Assembly (NCBI GenBank): GCA_022826755.1
Contig: JAJDUG010000067.1
Location: 62,001-126,000 of the forward strand
Direction of reading: 5' to 3'
DNA: 64,000 nt
From: Acidobacteriota bacterium
GTDB lineage: Bacteria; Acidobacteriota; Terriglobia; Versatilivoradales; Versatilivoraceae
Part shown: positions 9,429-18,038 of the stretch, piece by piece
Layout: every line of letters starts with the position of its first letter
Numbering within the stretch: position 1 is the stretch's first letter
Notes under the pieces: generated by a model
Seen by the model: the letters and a program-made list of their open reading frames with translations, nothing else
What the model was told of the DNA's origin: nothing
Databases searched by the model: none
Made by a program: the position numbers and the translations under genes

Positions 9429-12119
9429 ATGCTACTGAAAGCCCAGACAGAGAGCCCGGCTACGGCCTCAGCCACCACTGCGTCGGAAGAAGACAGACTC
9501 CTGCATTTCGACCGGGTTTACACCCGGCCCGGAGTGCATCCCTTCGATCAGGTTCAGTGGGAGAAGCGGGACGCAAGCATTACCAACGAAAAAGGGGAAG
9601 TGATCTTCGATCAGCCTGACGTGGAAGTGCCCGTAAGCTGGTCCATGTTGGCGACCAACGTGGTGGTCTCCAAGTACTTCAGGCGTTCCACCGACGGCAG
9701 GGGCCGCGAGAGGAGTGTCCGGCAGCTCATTGGAAGAGTGGTGGACACCGTTCACCGATGGGGGCAGGAGGGGGGCTATTTTGCCACGCCCGAAGACGCC
9801 GACACCTTCAAGGCGGAGCTCACCCACCTGCTGGTCGATCAAAAGGCGGCGTTCAACAGCCCGGTCTGGTTCAATTGCGGCATCGAGCCCAAACCTCAAT
9901 GCTCGGCATGTTTCATCAACTCGGTGGAAGACCGCATGGAAGCCATTCTGGACCTGGCCAAGACGGAAGGCATGCTGTTCAAGTGGGGGAGCGGAACCGG
10001 CACCAATCTCTCCCCGATTCGTTCCTCAAAGGAGTTGCTGTCGGGTGGCGGGGAGGCGTCCGGCCCGGTCTCCTTCATGAAGGGCTACGATGCCTTCGCC
10101 GGCGTCATCAAGTCGGGCGGCAAGACACGGCGGGCAGCCAAAATGGTCATCCTGAACGCGGAGCATCCCGACATCGTGGAATTCATCAAGTGCAAGGAGG
10201 AGGAAGAAAAGAAAGCCTGGGCGCTGATCTCGGCAGGATACGACCCTTCCTTCAACGGCCCCGCCTACAGTTCGGTCTTCTTCCAGAATTCAAACAACAG
10301 CGTCCGCGTCACCGACGAGTTCATGCAGGCAGCCGTGGAAGACCGCGCATGGAGCACCCGAGCGGTGACCACCGGTGACGTCGTGGAAAATCACCGCGCA
10401 CGCGACCTGCTGCGAATGATGGCGGAGTCCGCCCACGTTTGCGGCGACCCCGGCATTCAGTTCGACACCACGGTCAACGACTGGCATACCTGCGCCGGCA
10501 CCGATCGCATCAACGCCTCCAACCCCTGCAGCGAATATATGTTCCTGGATGACACCGCCTGCAACCTGGCGTCGTTGAACCTGATGAAATTCAGGAACGG
10601 GGACGGCCGCCTGGACGTCGAGCGGTTCAAACACGCGGTAGGTGTGATGATCACCGCCCAGGAGATCATCGTCGACAACGCCAGCTATCCCACCCCCGCG
10701 ATCGCCGAAAACAGCCACCACTTCAGGCCGCTGGGGCTGGGCTATGCCAACCTGGGAGCCCTGCTCATGTCATCGGGACTTCCCTACGACAGCGATGCCG
10801 GCCGCGCCTATGCCGGCGCCGTGACGGCCCTCATGCACGGCGAGGCCTACCACACCTCCGCCAGGATTGCCCACGATCTGGGCCCCTTCGCCGAGTTCCC
10901 GCTGAATCGCGAGCCGATGTTGAGGGTGATTCGCAAACACCGCGATGCCGCCGCCAATCTGCCCGCTTCCGCTCTGCCCCGGGATCTCTACCAGGCCGTC
11001 CAGGACTGTTGGAGCGATGCCCTTGCCGAGGGAGAGCAGCACGGCTACAAGAATTCGCAGGTGACGGTGCTGGCGCCGACCGGGACCATCGGATTCATGA
11101 TGGATTGCGACACCACGGGTGTGGAGCCCGACATCGCCCTGGTGAAGTACAAGAAGCTCGTCGGCGGCGGCCTGCTCAAGATCGTCAATCAGACCGTTCC
11201 GGAGGCATTGACGCGGCTGGGATACGGCAAGGAAGAGATCAACGAAATCATCAAGTACATCGATGAGAACGAGACCATCGAAGGGGCGCCCTTTCTGAAG
11301 GAGAGCGATCTACCGGTCTTCGACTGTGCTTTCAAACCCATGAGCGGAGATCGTTCCATTCACTACTCGGGCCACTTGAAGATGATGGGGGCGGTGCAAC
11401 CCTTCCTCTCGGGCGCCATATCCAAGACCGTGAACATGCCCGAAGAAGCCTCGGTGGATCAGATTCAGGAAGCCTACATTGAAGCCTGGCGACTCGGTCT
11501 CAAGGCTCTGGCCATCTATCGGGACGGATCAAAGCGGTCGCAGCCGCTGAATACGAGTCTCAAGGAAGAAGGAGAGAATGGGTCAGCCAGGCCGGCCCGG
11601 CTCCGACTGCCCGACGAGCGCCAGGCCATCACCCACAAGTTCAGTATCGCCGGCCACGACGGGTACTTGACGGTGGGAATGTATGACGACGGCACCCCCG
11701 GAGAGATCTTCGTGGTCATGGCCAAGCAGGGCTCGGTGGTTTCCGGGCTCATGGACACGGTAGCCACATCCATTTCCATGGCCCTGCAGTACGGGGTGCC
11801 GCTGAAAGTCCTGGTCGACAAGTTCAGCCACAGCCGGTTTGAGCCCGCGGGGTTCACCAACAATCCCCAAATCCCCATTGCCAAGTCCATCGTGGACTAC
11901 ATCTTCCGCTGGCTCGGCCAGAAATTCCTGACCGTCGAGGATCAACCCCAAGCGGAGAAGGCGGCTCCCGTAACCAGCATGCAGATGGAAGATATGGAAA
12001 GGCAGGTCTTTCAATCCCAGGCAGATGCCCCGCCCTGCCCCGAGTGCGGCTCCATCATGGTGCGAAACGGCGCCTGCTACAAGTGCCTCAACTGCGGCGC
12101 AACCAGCGGCTGCAGTTGA
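9429..12119 (+). CDS. nrdJ: Vitamin B12-dependent class II ribonucleoside-diphosphate reductase
   Basis: An 896-residue adenosylcobalamin-dependent ribonucleotide reductase, making dNDPs independently of oxygen. Visible landmarks are 'AAFNSPVWFNCG' and 'PQCSACFIN' in the N-terminal third (substrate-site Cys), 'NPCSEYMFLDDTACNLASLNL' (active-site Cys and Glu region) and 'LAPTGTIGFMMDCDTTGVEP' in the barrel. These are followed by the TSCPD-like 'GTPGEIFVVMAKQGS' module and a C-terminal zinc-ribbon/redox tail 'CPECGSIMVRNGACYKCLNC'. ATG 9429 is preceded by GAGGAG. It is monocistronic with its own strong promoter. The cell therefore needs cobalamin for DNA synthesis unless another RNR lies elsewhere. 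Confidence 0.96.
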   Translation: MLLKAQTESPATASATTASEEDRLLHFDRVYTRPGVHPFDQVQWEKRDASITNEKGEVIFDQPDVEVPVSWSMLATNVVVSKYFRRSTDGRGRERSVRQLIGRVVDTVHRWGQEGGYFATPEDADTFKAELTHLLVDQKAAFNSPVWFNCGIEPKPQCSACFINSVEDRMEAILDLAKTEGMLFKWGSGTGTNLSPIRSSKELLSGGGEASGPVSFMKGYDAFAGVIKSGGKTRRAAKMVILNAEHPDIVEFIKCKEEEEKKAWALISAGYDPSFNGPAYSSVFFQNSNNSVRVTDEFMQAAVEDRAWSTRAVTTGDVVENHRARDLLRMMAESAHVCGDPGIQFDTTVNDWHTCAGTDRINASNPCSEYMFLDDTACNLASLNLMKFRNGDGRLDVERFKHAVGVMITAQEIIVDNASYPTPAIAENSHHFRPLGLGYANLGALLMSSGLPYDSDAGRAYAGAVTALMHGEAYHTSARIAHDLGPFAEFPLNREPMLRVIRKHRDAAANLPASALPRDLYQAVQDCWSDALAEGEQHGYKNSQVTVLAPTGTIGFMMDCDTTGVEPDIALVKYKKLVGGGLLKIVNQTVPEALTRLGYGKEEINEIIKYIDENETIEGAPFLKESDLPVFDCAFKPMSGDRSIHYSGHLKMMGAVQPFLSGAISKTVNMPEEASVDQIQEAYIEAWRLGLKALAIYRDGSKRSQPLNTSLKEEGENGSARPARLRLPDERQAITHKFSIAGHDGYLTVGMYDDGTPGEIFVVMAKQGSVVSGLMDTVATSISMALQYGVPLKVLVDKFSHSRFEPAGFTNNPQIPIAKSIVDYIFRWLGQKFLTVEDQPQAEKAAPVTSMQMEDMERQVFQSQADAPPCPECGSIMVRNGACYKCLNCGATSGCS

Positions 12120-12186
12120 TCTGCAGGCCATTCCCTTCGGAATCCAACCGGGATTCGCTGAAAATCCCGGCCTCACCCGTCTCTAC

Positions 12187-12531
12187 CTATCCCGGCGGCC
12201 AAGCCAGTTGCCGCCCCCCCAGCAGGTGCAGGTGGATGTGAAACACCGACTGGCCGGCGTCCGGCCCGGTATTGAACACCGTGCGGTAGCCGGACTCCCC
12301 ATGGCCACGCTGGCGGGCCAGTTCGCGCGCCACCATCACCAGGTGACCCAGGCACTGGCGGTCTTCCCAGTCCGCCTCCTCCAGGGACGCCAGGTGTTTC
12401 CTGGGGATTACCAGCACGTGGGTCGGGGCTTTGGGGTCGATGTCCTCAAACGCCAGGGCCAGGTCGTCCTCCCACAAAATCTTCGCCGGAATCTCCTTCC
12501 GAACGATCTTGCAAAACAGGCATTGTGACAT
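12187..12531 (-). CDS. HIT-family nucleotide hydrolase (HINT-like)
   Basis: A 114-residue protein starting MSQCLFCKIVRKEIPAKILW. It has the N-terminal Cys pair (C4, C7), the 'FEDIDPKAPTHVLVIPRKH' strand and the catalytic histidine triad 'HIHLH' near residues 98-102 followed by 'LLGGRQLAWPPG'. HINT enzymes hydrolyse adenosine phosphoramidates and acyl-adenylates such as aminoacyl-AMP by-products. It is downstream of prmC on the same strand with a 32-bp gap. Start ATG 12531 is fixed by the canonical N-terminus; the frame stays open further upstream but overlaps prmC. Confidence 0.94.
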   Translation of the reverse strand: MSQCLFCKIVRKEIPAKILWEDDLALAFEDIDPKAPTHVLVIPRKHLASLEEADWEDRQCLGHLVMVARELARQRGHGESGYRTVFNTGPDAGQSVFHIHLHLLGGRQLAWPPG

Positions 12532-12563
12532 CGGTTCCTCTCCAGATGGTTTCTGTCCTTGCC

Positions 12564-13415
12564 TCAAACCTTTCTTGCCGAGACCACCCTGGGTATCCCG
12601 TTCAAGTCCTCGGTAACACCCAGCGGCTCCCAGCCGCCTCCCAGCAGGCCGCACACCGTCTCCTGCATGCTGTAACCGATCTCCATAATCAGCACGCCGC
12701 CCGCCCGGAGCCGGACTTGAGCCTGCGACACCAGCCGTGCGTAGAGGCTGGGCGCTCCTTCCTCTCCGACGAGCGCCAGTCGGGGCTCCCAATCTCGAAC
12801 TTCCTTCTGCAGTCCGCTCAATTCCTCGGGCCCCACGTAAGGAGGATTGGAGACAACGGCATCGAGCTCCCCCTCGCCAAGACCGGGAGTCAGCGGCTTC
12901 AACAGATCCCCCTGCAGAAAGGCGATCATGCCCTCCACCCCATGACGGGCCGCATTCCGCCGCGCAACCTCCAGGGCCGCCTCGGACAAGTCCGTCGCCC
13001 AGACCCTGGCCCGCGGGAACGCCACAGCCAGACTGACCGCCAGGCATCCGGAACCGGTCCCCGCATCCGCCAGCTTCAGATTCCCGTCCTCCAGGTGCTC
13101 CAGCGCCGCCTCCACCACGAACTCCGTCTCGGGCCTTGGAATGAAGACCGCGGGCGACACTTCGAACATCAACCCGCGAAATTCCTGCCGGCCCAAAATG
13201 TATTGGAGCGGCTTCCCCCGGCAGCGTTCCGCGACTCTGGCAAAAAAGACCGGGCGCAGCGATTCGTCGACCTCATCCCGATAATGGGCCAAAAGGCCGC
13301 TGCGCGTCATCCCCAGGGATTGTGCCAGCAGGATTTCGGCATCGACCCTGGAGTTGATCACGTCGTGCCGCTTCAATTCCTCACAGGCGGCGGCGAGGGC
13401 TTCGAAAACCCGCAT
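12564..13415 (-). CDS. prmC: Peptide chain release factor N5-glutamine methyltransferase
   Basis: A 283-residue SAM-dependent enzyme that methylates the Gln of the GGQ motif in release factors. It shows the N-terminal helical bundle, 'KPLQYILGRQEFRGL', 'FIPRPETEFVVE', SAM motif I 'DAGTGSGC' near 117-124 and the catalytic 'SNPPYV' near 189-194. It lies directly downstream of prfA, its substrate gene, on the same strand: the classic prfA-prmC arrangement. ATG 13415 was chosen; a GTG six codons upstream (13433) is an alternative, and neither has a strong Shine-Dalgarno. Confidence 0.95.
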   Translation of the reverse strand: MRVFEALAAACEELKRHDVINSRVDAEILLAQSLGMTRSGLLAHYRDEVDESLRPVFFARVAERCRGKPLQYILGRQEFRGLMFEVSPAVFIPRPETEFVVEAALEHLEDGNLKLADAGTGSGCLAVSLAVAFPRARVWATDLSEAALEVARRNAARHGVEGMIAFLQGDLLKPLTPGLGEGELDAVVSNPPYVGPEELSGLQKEVRDWEPRLALVGEEGAPSLYARLVSQAQVRLRAGGVLIMEIGYSMQETVCGLLGGGWEPLGVTEDLNGIPRVVSARKV

Positions 13416-13482
13416 GGCGCATGGATGGGACACAGCGGCGGTCGTTCCGGTGGCCGGACCGCAGACTGCCGGCCTCCGGCTC

Positions 13483-14568
13483 TTATTGACGCACCGACTC
13501 CACTTCCCTCTTCAGGTCTTCAGCCTGGAAATGGCTCACCAGGGCATCGACCACCGGGGTAAGGTTCCCGTCCATGATGCCCTCGAGCCGATGAAGGGTC
13601 AGGCCGATGCGATGATCGGTCAATCGGTTCTGGGGAAAGTTATAGGTTCGGACCTTTTCACTACGGTCCCCGCTTCCCACCTGGCTCCTGCGGTCCTGGG
13701 CAATGGCCTGGCGCTGCTCTTCCATGGCGATCTCGTATAGGCGGGCGCGGAGCACACGCATGGCCTTGGCCCGATTCTTGATCTGTGACTTCTCGTCCTG
13801 ACAGGTCACGACCAGTCCGGTGGGAAGGTGGGTGATGCGAACGGCCGAGTAGGTGGTGTTGACCGACTGCCCTCCGGGGCCCGAGGAGCAATACCGGTCG
13901 ATGCGCAAGTCTCGTTCGTCGATGCCCACTTCCACCTGGTCGGCCTCGGGCAACACCGCCACCGTTACGGCCGAGGTGTGAACCCGCCCACTGGCCTCGG
14001 TGGCCGGCACCCGTTGGACACGGTGGACCCCGCTTTCGAACTTCAGGCTGCGGTAGACATTCCTGCCCTCGATGATGGCAATCACTTCCTTGAGCCCGCC
14101 GGCTCCGGACGGACTGGAGGACATCGTTTCCACCCGCCAACCCTGGGACTCGGCAAAGCGGCAGTACATTCGAAAGACTTCCTGAGCAAAGAGGGTGGCT
14201 TCGTCGCCCCCGGTTCCGGCCCGGATCTCCAGCAGCACGTTCTTTTCGTCGTCGGGATCCTTGGGCAGCAGAAGCACCTTCAGTTCCCGTTCGCGTTCCT
14301 CCAGCTTGCTTGCCAGCTCGGAAGCTTCCTCCTGGGCCAACTCCCGGAGCTCGGGCTCGGAATGGGCGTCCCGGGCTACCTCTCTGGCATCGTCCAGACT
14401 CACCTGGAGCGCCTTGTACTCCTGGTACTTCTCCACCACCGGAGCAAGGTCCCGGTGCGCCTTGGCATGCTTCTGGTAGGTGGACGGATCGGCCAGAACC
14501 TCAGGATCTCCAAGAAGACGAGTGATCTCCTCGTAGGTCGCTTCCAGTTGCGCGAGTTTGTCTAGCAT
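13483..14568 (-). CDS. prfA: Peptide chain release factor 1
   Basis: A 361-residue RF1. Domain 2 carries the stop-codon-reading motif 'PAT' at about 188-190 ('[15 protein letters not shown]'), as in RF1 rather than RF2. Domain 3 has the peptidyl-tRNA hydrolysis motif GGQ at about 232-234 ('[17 protein letters not shown]'). ATG 14568 follows GAGGTG. It ends UAA- and UAG-coded proteins and is expected to be methylated by the adjacent PrmC product. It lies between rpmE and prmC in a leftward translation cluster. Confidence 0.97.
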   Translation of the reverse strand: MLDKLAQLEATYEEITRLLGDPEVLADPSTYQKHAKAHRDLAPVVEKYQEYKALQVSLDDAREVARDAHSEPELRELAQEEASELASKLEERERELKVLLLPKDPDDEKNVLLEIRAGTGGDEATLFAQEVFRMYCRFAESQGWRVETMSSSPSGAGGLKEVIAIIEGRNVYRSLKFESGVHRVQRVPATEASGRVHTSAVTVAVLPEADQVEVGIDERDLRIDRYCSSGPGGQSVNTTYSAVRITHLPTGLVVTCQDEKSQIKNRAKAMRVLRARLYEIAMEEQRQAIAQDRRSQVGSGDRSEKVRTYNFPQNRLTDHRIGLTLHRLEGIMDGNLTPVVDALVSHFQAEDLKREVESVRQ

Positions 14569-14746
14569 GACGCACCTCGGGGGCGGAGGGGACCGCCGAC
14601 GTCAAGAGTTTCACCAACAGGGTGCTGAAAAATTACGGCCTCTACAGGCGGGACCTCGGGATGGAGCGGAAGGTGGGGAGGAGCCCCTCTATTCGGGCCG
14701 GAAGATCGAAATGGCTGGAGTGGGGGTTGGTGGCGGACAGCGCCGC

Positions 14747-14959
14747 CTAATCCAGTCCGGCGCGCAGGCCGTACTTTCTTTGAAATCGCTCCACTCGCCC
14801 AGCCGTATCCACCAGTTTTTGCTTGCCGGTGAAGAACGGATGACACTTGGAGCAGATCTCCAGGCGGATATCGCGCTTGGTGGAACGCGTCTTGAAGGTT
14901 TCCCCGCAGGCGCAGGAAACCGTTACCTCAACGTATTTGGGATGAATTTTCGGTTTCAT
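14747..14959 (-). CDS. rpmE: 50S ribosomal protein L31, zinc-binding type
   Basis: A 70-residue protein beginning [20 protein letters not shown]. The CxC plus CxxC set ('CAC', 'CSKC') marks the zinc-containing C+ form, with '[20 protein letters not shown]' as the family core. An upstream in-frame start (14995) adds a non-conserved 12-residue leader, so the ATG at 14959 is preferred. It is first gene of the rpmE-prfA-prmC-HIT series, 178 bp before prfA. Confidence 0.96.
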   Translation of the reverse strand: MKPKIHPKYVEVTVSCACGETFKTRSTKRDIRLEICSKCHPFFTGKQKLVDTAGRVERFQRKYGLRAGLD

Positions 14960-15059
14960 GGCGTGAACCGATCTGAGCAAACCCGTCTGAACCACGGCAG
15001 ATTATAAGGTGCGGGCGGATGCTTGACAAACAAAATCTGGACCGGTGCGCCCGGCACCG

Positions 15060-15175
15060 CTTACCTGAAACAACAGAAAAAAAGAGCTATCCACGAAGAC
15101 ACACGAAGGACGACGAAGGGCCACCAAGAAAGACAATCTTCTTGACCCACTCAAAGGGAACGCCCCTTGGGTTCG
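15060..15175. repeat. Dispersed CACGAAGGAC-type intergenic repeat, copy 1
   Basis: Contains 'CACGAAGACACACGAAGGAC' and the flanking words CCTGAAACAACA and CTTGACCCACTCAAAGGGAA. An inverted copy of the same composite lies at 46605-46715, including the flanks, so the repeat is longer than its low-complexity core. Confidence 0.75.
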
Positions 15176-15229
15176 GGTGAGGGAAAACGCAGCCAGTCAG
15201 CTTCCCGTGCACAGCGTCTCGTCCTGTCA

Positions 15230-15520
15230 ATCCTGTGCATCCCGTGCATCCATGTTCAATAGGTAGATATCCGGATCAACGGGACAGGGTCCTTGCTGCC
15301 GATAGGCCACGAAGAAAAACCGAAACAGATCCATACGGATTCGTGCCTATTCGTGTTCATTCGTGGTTCGTCTTTATCAACGCCCCCCTGTTTCACCCTC
15401 GAATGATCCGACCGTCGTCGCGGGCGGGGGCGGTGCTTGCCTGAAGCGATAGAAGAAAAGAGTTATCCACGAAGACACACGAAGGACCTCGAAGACACAC
15501 GAAGCGAGACGCCGAGGGGA
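15230..15520. repeat. Dispersed intergenic repeats, copies 2-3
   Basis: Three repeat words occur in succession: CATCCCGTGCATCCATGTTC (about 15237-15256), a TTCGTGTTCATTCGTGGTTC unit (about 15350-15369, matched at 51129-51148), and a CACGAAGACACACGAAGGAC unit (about 15469-15488). The block GTTTCACCCTCGAATGAT plus a GGGCGGGGGCGG run (about 15388-15435) recurs at 63558-63612. Most of the 14960-15651 gene-free gap is made of these units. Confidence 0.7.
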
Positions 15521-15651
15521 ACCGGAACCTTTCCATGCTCCCGATAGGCCATTGTGAAGTTTGAAGTGTGAAGTTTGAAGTTTGAGGAGTTTTTGATCGA
15601 CAGGATATGCTCTTGTCGAGGGCGGCGCAGACATTCAGATCAGTTCCGCGC

Positions 15652-16443
15652 TTACGGCGTGCCGATGCGCGGGAGCAACTCGCAAGCGAGTTTTCCAGCC
15701 AGCGCCTGCGCTTCGGCCACCTGTTCGGGGGTCAAGCCCGCGGCGAGCCGGTCTCGGGAGTGGGCGGCTGCCTCGGGTGTTTGCCAGTCCATCACGCGTC
15801 GAGGGACGCCAAAGGCCAACACGCCGCCCTGTTCAGGCTTGCCTTGGGTCATGGCGACACTCCACCAGGCGTAGGCTTTCACCTTGTCCCGGGGCATCCC
15901 CAGGCCGGCGGCATACCAGGCGCCCAAGGTGAATTGAGCTGTCACGTGCCCGCCGCGGGCGGCGTGTCGATACCAGTTGGCAGCCGCCATGTAATTGAAC
16001 CGGACCCCACGTCCGTTTTCGTACATTTGGCCCAGGTGGTATTGAGCGTCTGGGTGCTTGTTGCGAGCGGCTTTCTTGTACCAGATCAAGGCCTGGCGAT
16101 GGTCGGGCGCCACGAATTCCGGCGAACCCTGCTGCTGCCGATCAGGCGGCACCCTCCACCCGCGTTCGTACAGGCCGGCCAAGCGGTATTGAGCGCCGGC
16201 GTGTTCCTGGTGGGCTGCCCTGCGGAACCAGGTTGTGGCCTTGTGATAATTGGGCGGCACGCCTCGGCCGGATTCGTAGCGGGCACCCAGGTCGTACTGA
16301 GCCTCGGGATGGCCTTTCCTGGCTGCCGTGCGCAGCATGCTCAAACTGGCGTCGCGGGCAGGTGCGGGTTGAAACCCGGCCAGAATCACCAGGGCAGCGA
16401 GGCAAGGGAGCCACACTTCTCTACGGGCGTGTCGGTTGACCAT
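15652..16443 (-). CDS. Exported Sel1-repeat (TPR-like) protein
   Basis: A 263-residue protein with an N-terminal hydrophobic signal ('VWLPCLAALVILAGF'). Five Sel1-like repeats follow, built on A-x-x-G-x-x-x-A-Q-Y-x-L-G / G-R-G-V / A-x-x-W-Y/F-x-x-A-A, for example 'AQYDLGARYESGRGVPPNY', 'AQYHLGQMYENGRGVRFNY' and 'AQFTLGAWYAAGLGM'. The last repeat ends in the usual 'KAYAWWSVAM' cap, then 'LTPEQVAEAQALA'. Sel1 proteins are helical scaffolds for protein-protein contacts, often periplasmic. I use ATG 16443 because it sits just before the signal; upstream starts give an unlikely leader. A second, decayed Sel1 gene is at 37821. Confidence 0.85.
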   Translation of the reverse strand: MVNRHARREVWLPCLAALVILAGFQPAPARDASLSMLRTAARKGHPEAQYDLGARYESGRGVPPNYHKATTWFRRAAHQEHAGAQYRLAGLYERGWRVPPDRQQQGSPEFVAPDHRQALIWYKKAARNKHPDAQYHLGQMYENGRGVRFNYMAAANWYRHAARGGHVTAQFTLGAWYAAGLGMPRDKVKAYAWWSVAMTQGKPEQGGVLAFGVPRRVMDWQTPEAAAHSRDRLAAGLTPEQVAEAQALAGKLACELLPRIGTP

Positions 16444-16695
16444 GTGCATTGGCTTCCATGCAAGCCAAGACCTGACCGGTGCCTCAAATCGGCGTGAGGG
16501 GAACCGATGCATTGTAACGTACTCTTAAAAAATCAGTTAACCTGACTTTCCCAGAAACGGTCCGATGCCCGCACAGTCTGCCGCCCAACCCTTGGCCAAT
16601 TTGCAGGCGCCGACCGGCGGAAGTGATGGCCGTTTTCGATAACGGTTCCGTCACTTCCGATATCGGCGTCCTGCTGTAGCTCTCCAGGCCCCCGT

Positions 16696-17103
16696 TCAAT
16701 AACCCAGCACACTGTAGTCGCCGTCCACTATCAGCCGAACGGAAACGCAAAGCCCAAGCAGCGCGCACAATGTCAACGGGACCCTGGCGGCGAGAAATTC
16801 GCCAGCCGGTGTTCGCCCGGTTTCAAGCTGGCGCTCGCGCCAATAGTCGGTGCGCCTCTCGATATGGTCCCGTCGGAAGAACAGACACATCTCCCAATAG
16901 CAGACCGCCAGATTGATGGAGAAGAACAGGCTCAACACACAATGGATGAGGTTCAGGTCCCCGTGAAGGTAGTAGCGCGTACCGATGCCGACAAGCGCAA
17001 GGATGACAAGGACCAGCGAGGCAAGCAGCCCCGCCGGCATCTTCAGGCCGGACTGGTGGGCGTATGGTTCGGGAAGCGCTCGATCAGTCCGGCATTCGGG
17101 CAT
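16696..17103 (-). CDS. Small integral membrane protein, possibly truncated
   Basis: A 135-residue protein with two adjacent hydrophobic segments near the N-terminus ('LLASLVLVILALVGIG' and 'CVLSLFFSINLAVCYW') and a third near the C-terminus ('LTLCALLGLCVSVRLIV'). Between them is a charged loop 'FFRRDHIERRTDYWRERQ'. The abrupt end (DGDYSVLGY) after the third segment suggests a shortened relative of a longer membrane protein, but I cannot name the family. ATG 17103 is used. It stands alone and is divergent from HU. There is no enzymatic motif, so no function is assigned. Confidence 0.5.
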   Translation of the reverse strand: MPECRTDRALPEPYAHQSGLKMPAGLLASLVLVILALVGIGTRYYLHGDLNLIHCVLSLFFSINLAVCYWEMCLFFRRDHIERRTDYWRERQLETGRTPAGEFLAARVPLTLCALLGLCVSVRLIVDGDYSVLGY

Positions 17104-17431
17104 GGATCGTGATCCCCAGGAGTTGTCTAACCTTGGAAGGTGGATTGCCAAGCATGAATCCCTGTTGCTTTTTATGGGCTAATCCCTTATTTTTTCTGCA
17201 TCTATGTCTGCCGGACCGGTGGACCGGAAACGGTCCTACCGGAGAACCGACAAGCCGGGCCAAGGCTGTTCACCTCACCATTCGGCGGGCCGGAGGTGAC
17301 AGTCGGAAAGAATGTTCCAGCAGTCTCGAGCTGATCCGGAGGGTTGAAAGGGTTCCCGACGACCCGGCCGATCGGCGGATGATGGGAATTCCGTCTCGGA
17401 GGCACTCCCGCAACCGTTCCTAGGAGCAACC

Positions 17432-17713
17432 ATGACCAAAGCAGACTTGGTGGACGAAGTTTCACGGGCGACCGAGCTCAGCCGCAAGGACTCGGAGGTG
17501 ATCGTGGAGGCGCTGTTCGACAGCGTTGTGAAGGCGCTCAAGAACAGCGACAAACTGGAAGTGCGCGGTTTTGGAAGCTTTCGAATCCGGAAGCGCAAGG
17601 CCCGGCAGGGAAGAAATCCCAAGACCGGCGAAAAGGTGGACGTGCCCGAAAAGAAAGTGCCCTATTTCAAGCCCAGCAAAGAGTTGAAGGACCTTATCAA
17701 CCTCAGTTCCTAG
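17432..17713 (+). CDS. HU/IHF-family histone-like DNA-binding protein
   Basis: A 93-residue protein. It starts MTKADLVDEVSRATELSRKD with the HU dimerisation helices, then 'VRGFGSFRIRKRKARQGRNP' and 'KTGEKVDVPEKKVPYFKPS', the beta-arm that inserts its Pro into the minor groove, and ends 'KELKDLINLSS'. AGGAG at 17422-17426 precedes ATG 17432. HU bends and compacts DNA and assists replication, recombination and transcription. The 'VPEKKVPYFKPSKEL' ending is common to both HU and IHF alpha-type proteins, so the subtype is left open. Confidence 0.95.
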   Translation: MTKADLVDEVSRATELSRKDSEVIVEALFDSVVKALKNSDKLEVRGFGSFRIRKRKARQGRNPKTGEKVDVPEKKVPYFKPSKELKDLINLSS

Positions 17714-17718
17714 CATGG

Positions 17719-17865
17719 ATTCCGTGTCACCTCCACGTCGTGCCGCGCTGGTGCGGCGACGCCAGCTTCATGACCATCTCCGGAGAGACCCGCGTCCTGC
17801 CGGAAGCCCTGCAGACAACCTGCCTCAAGCTTGAACCCTTCTTCCAATCACAACCACGGGGCTGA
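17719..17865 (+). pseudogene. Remnant of a HIT-domain (Ap4A phosphorylase-like) protein
   Basis: Immediately after HU, one frame reads 'PCHLHVVPRWCGDASFMTIS' then 'GETRVLPEALQTTCLKLEPF' and stops at TGA 17863. This matches the C-terminal half of HIT-family Ap4A phosphorylases: the last part of the His triad, then W-x-G-D-x-x-F and G-E-T-R-V-L-P. The first two-thirds of the gene, including the first triad histidine, is missing and no start is present. It is a decayed 3' fragment, perhaps once co-transcribed with HU. Confidence 0.65.
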
Positions 17866-18038
17866 CCGGATGGCCCGCCTTGACCCGCGATCTTCGAGCA
17901 AACCCGGCCTGTTAATGTTAATGAACAACATCACATTAAAACCATCTCTCTGTTGACAATCAATGGGTTGTGTGGGGTTAACCCCTCTGAGAGCTGCGAA
18001 CCACGCTGCCTCTTCAACAGGATTGGCGGCCACACCAC
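17866..18038. other. Short gap, nothing seen
   Basis: AT-rich non-coding sequence between the HIT remnant and the end of the convergent TPP-enzyme gene. No terminator hairpin with a T run is visible. Confidence 0.3.
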
